Positions 63,781 to 64,000 of a DNA stretch of 64,000 nucleotides are shown piece by piece. The notes beneath the pieces were generated by a model. That model was given only the letters and a program-made list of their open reading frames with translations, made no database searches and had not been told where the DNA came from. Each line of letters starts with the position of its first letter. The first letter of the stretch is position 1. The stretch lies in contig CAMMLJ010000005.1 in the NCBI GenBank assembly GCA_946497695.1, positions 1 to 64,000 of the forward strand, in the 5' to 3' direction. The position numbers and the translations under genes were made by a program. Source of the DNA: an uncultured Clostridium sp. (lineage in GTDB: Bacteria > Bacillota > Clostridia > TANB77 > CAG-508).

Positions 63781-64000
63781 TTATTTTTCTAATTTTTCAC
63801 TTATTTCTTGTAGTAAATTAATTTTCTTTTCTTCTGCTGTAAGAACTGTCCAAACTACAATTGCTACAATTAAACTTGCTATTCCTATATAATAATTCTC
63901 TAAAAATAGCATAAAAATAAAATTAATAGAAAGAAGTGCAATTACAATTCTTTTTACTATATTAATTGATGTTGATTGCTTACTTTCTTCTTTAAGCTTT
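63781..64000 (-). CDS. Small membrane protein, N-terminus beyond the window
   Basis: The visible C-terminal 72 residues contain two membrane segments (IVKRIVIALLSINFIFMLFL and YYIGIASLIVAIVVWTVL) and a charged end (TAEEKKINLLQEISEKLEK). The frame is open at the right edge, so the start is missing. It sits in the tail gene region of the prophage but has no recognised family. Confidence 0.65.
   Translation of the reverse strand, partial: KLKEESKQSTSINIVKRIVIALLSINFIFMLFLENYYIGIASLIVAIVVWTVLTAEEKKINLLQEISEKLEK

Overview
The window is AT-rich (well under 30% G+C by eye) chromosomal DNA of a low-GC Firmicute, most likely an uncultured gut-type Clostridia. Supporting signs are PolC-type DNA polymerase III, a pyrH-frr-uppS-cdsA-rseP-polC operon, the alpha2 glycyl-tRNA synthetase behind a T-box, pyruvate phosphate dikinase, the LL-diaminopimelate aminotransferase route, a GGGtGRT/NifU-like pair and strong AGGAGG ribosome binding sites. 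I cannot name the species.

Layout. 1-4.8 kb is accessory: a NERD/zinc-finger membrane protein, DUF1653, a decayed two-gene cassette (PD-(D/E)XK-like nuclease plus uracil-DNA-glycosylase-like protein, both frameshifted), TraX, a YgjP-like metallopeptidase and tRNA-Gln. 4.8-10.9 kb holds PlsC, a MecA-N class B penicillin-binding protein, a fused ABC ATPase/FtsX permease and a small unknown protein. 10.9-20.1 kb, all on the minus strand, is lower glycolysis (gap, pgk, tpiA, gpmI, eno), interrupted by a YezG-like protein, a NifU-like scaffold, a nucleoside deoxyribosyltransferase-like protein and a frameshifted GGGtGRT gene. 20.2-27.1 kb carries ylmH-like and dxs on the minus strand, divergent from tsaE-tsaB-rimI-Lon-like protease. 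27.1-35.1 kb has an unrecognised two-gene operon with a zincin motif, ppdK and T-box-controlled glyS. 35.2-44.6 kb is the polC/rseP/cdsA/uppS/frr/pyrH operon, with PolC carrying two tandem OB folds. 44.8-52.5 kb has an acyl-CoA ligase, lepB, dapL, murE, folC and dapF.

At about 52.6-52.9 kb the chromosome gives way to a prophage. A tRNA-Phe 3' fragment lies at the boundary, beside a shorter second copy of the same end, which suggests successive integrations at one tRNA gene. The prophage runs off the right edge. From the boundary inward it contains a ribbon-helix-helix mini-operon under a near-consensus promoter with a perfect 20-bp palindrome, a Panacea (DUF4065) antitoxin with an overlapping three-TM partner (a probable toxin-antitoxin pair) flanked by 31-bp perfect direct repeats, a CHAP-SH3 endolysin, a holin, an XhlA-like protein, collagen-like and BspA-like tail-fibre genes, a DUF859-type protein, a tail protein with an inserted ricin-type lectin, and Dit.

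The most promising leads are the repeat-flanked Panacea cassette, the zincin-motif operon at 27.1-29.8 kb, the decayed nuclease/glycosylase pair, and several single-base frameshifts that may be real, programmed or assembly errors.
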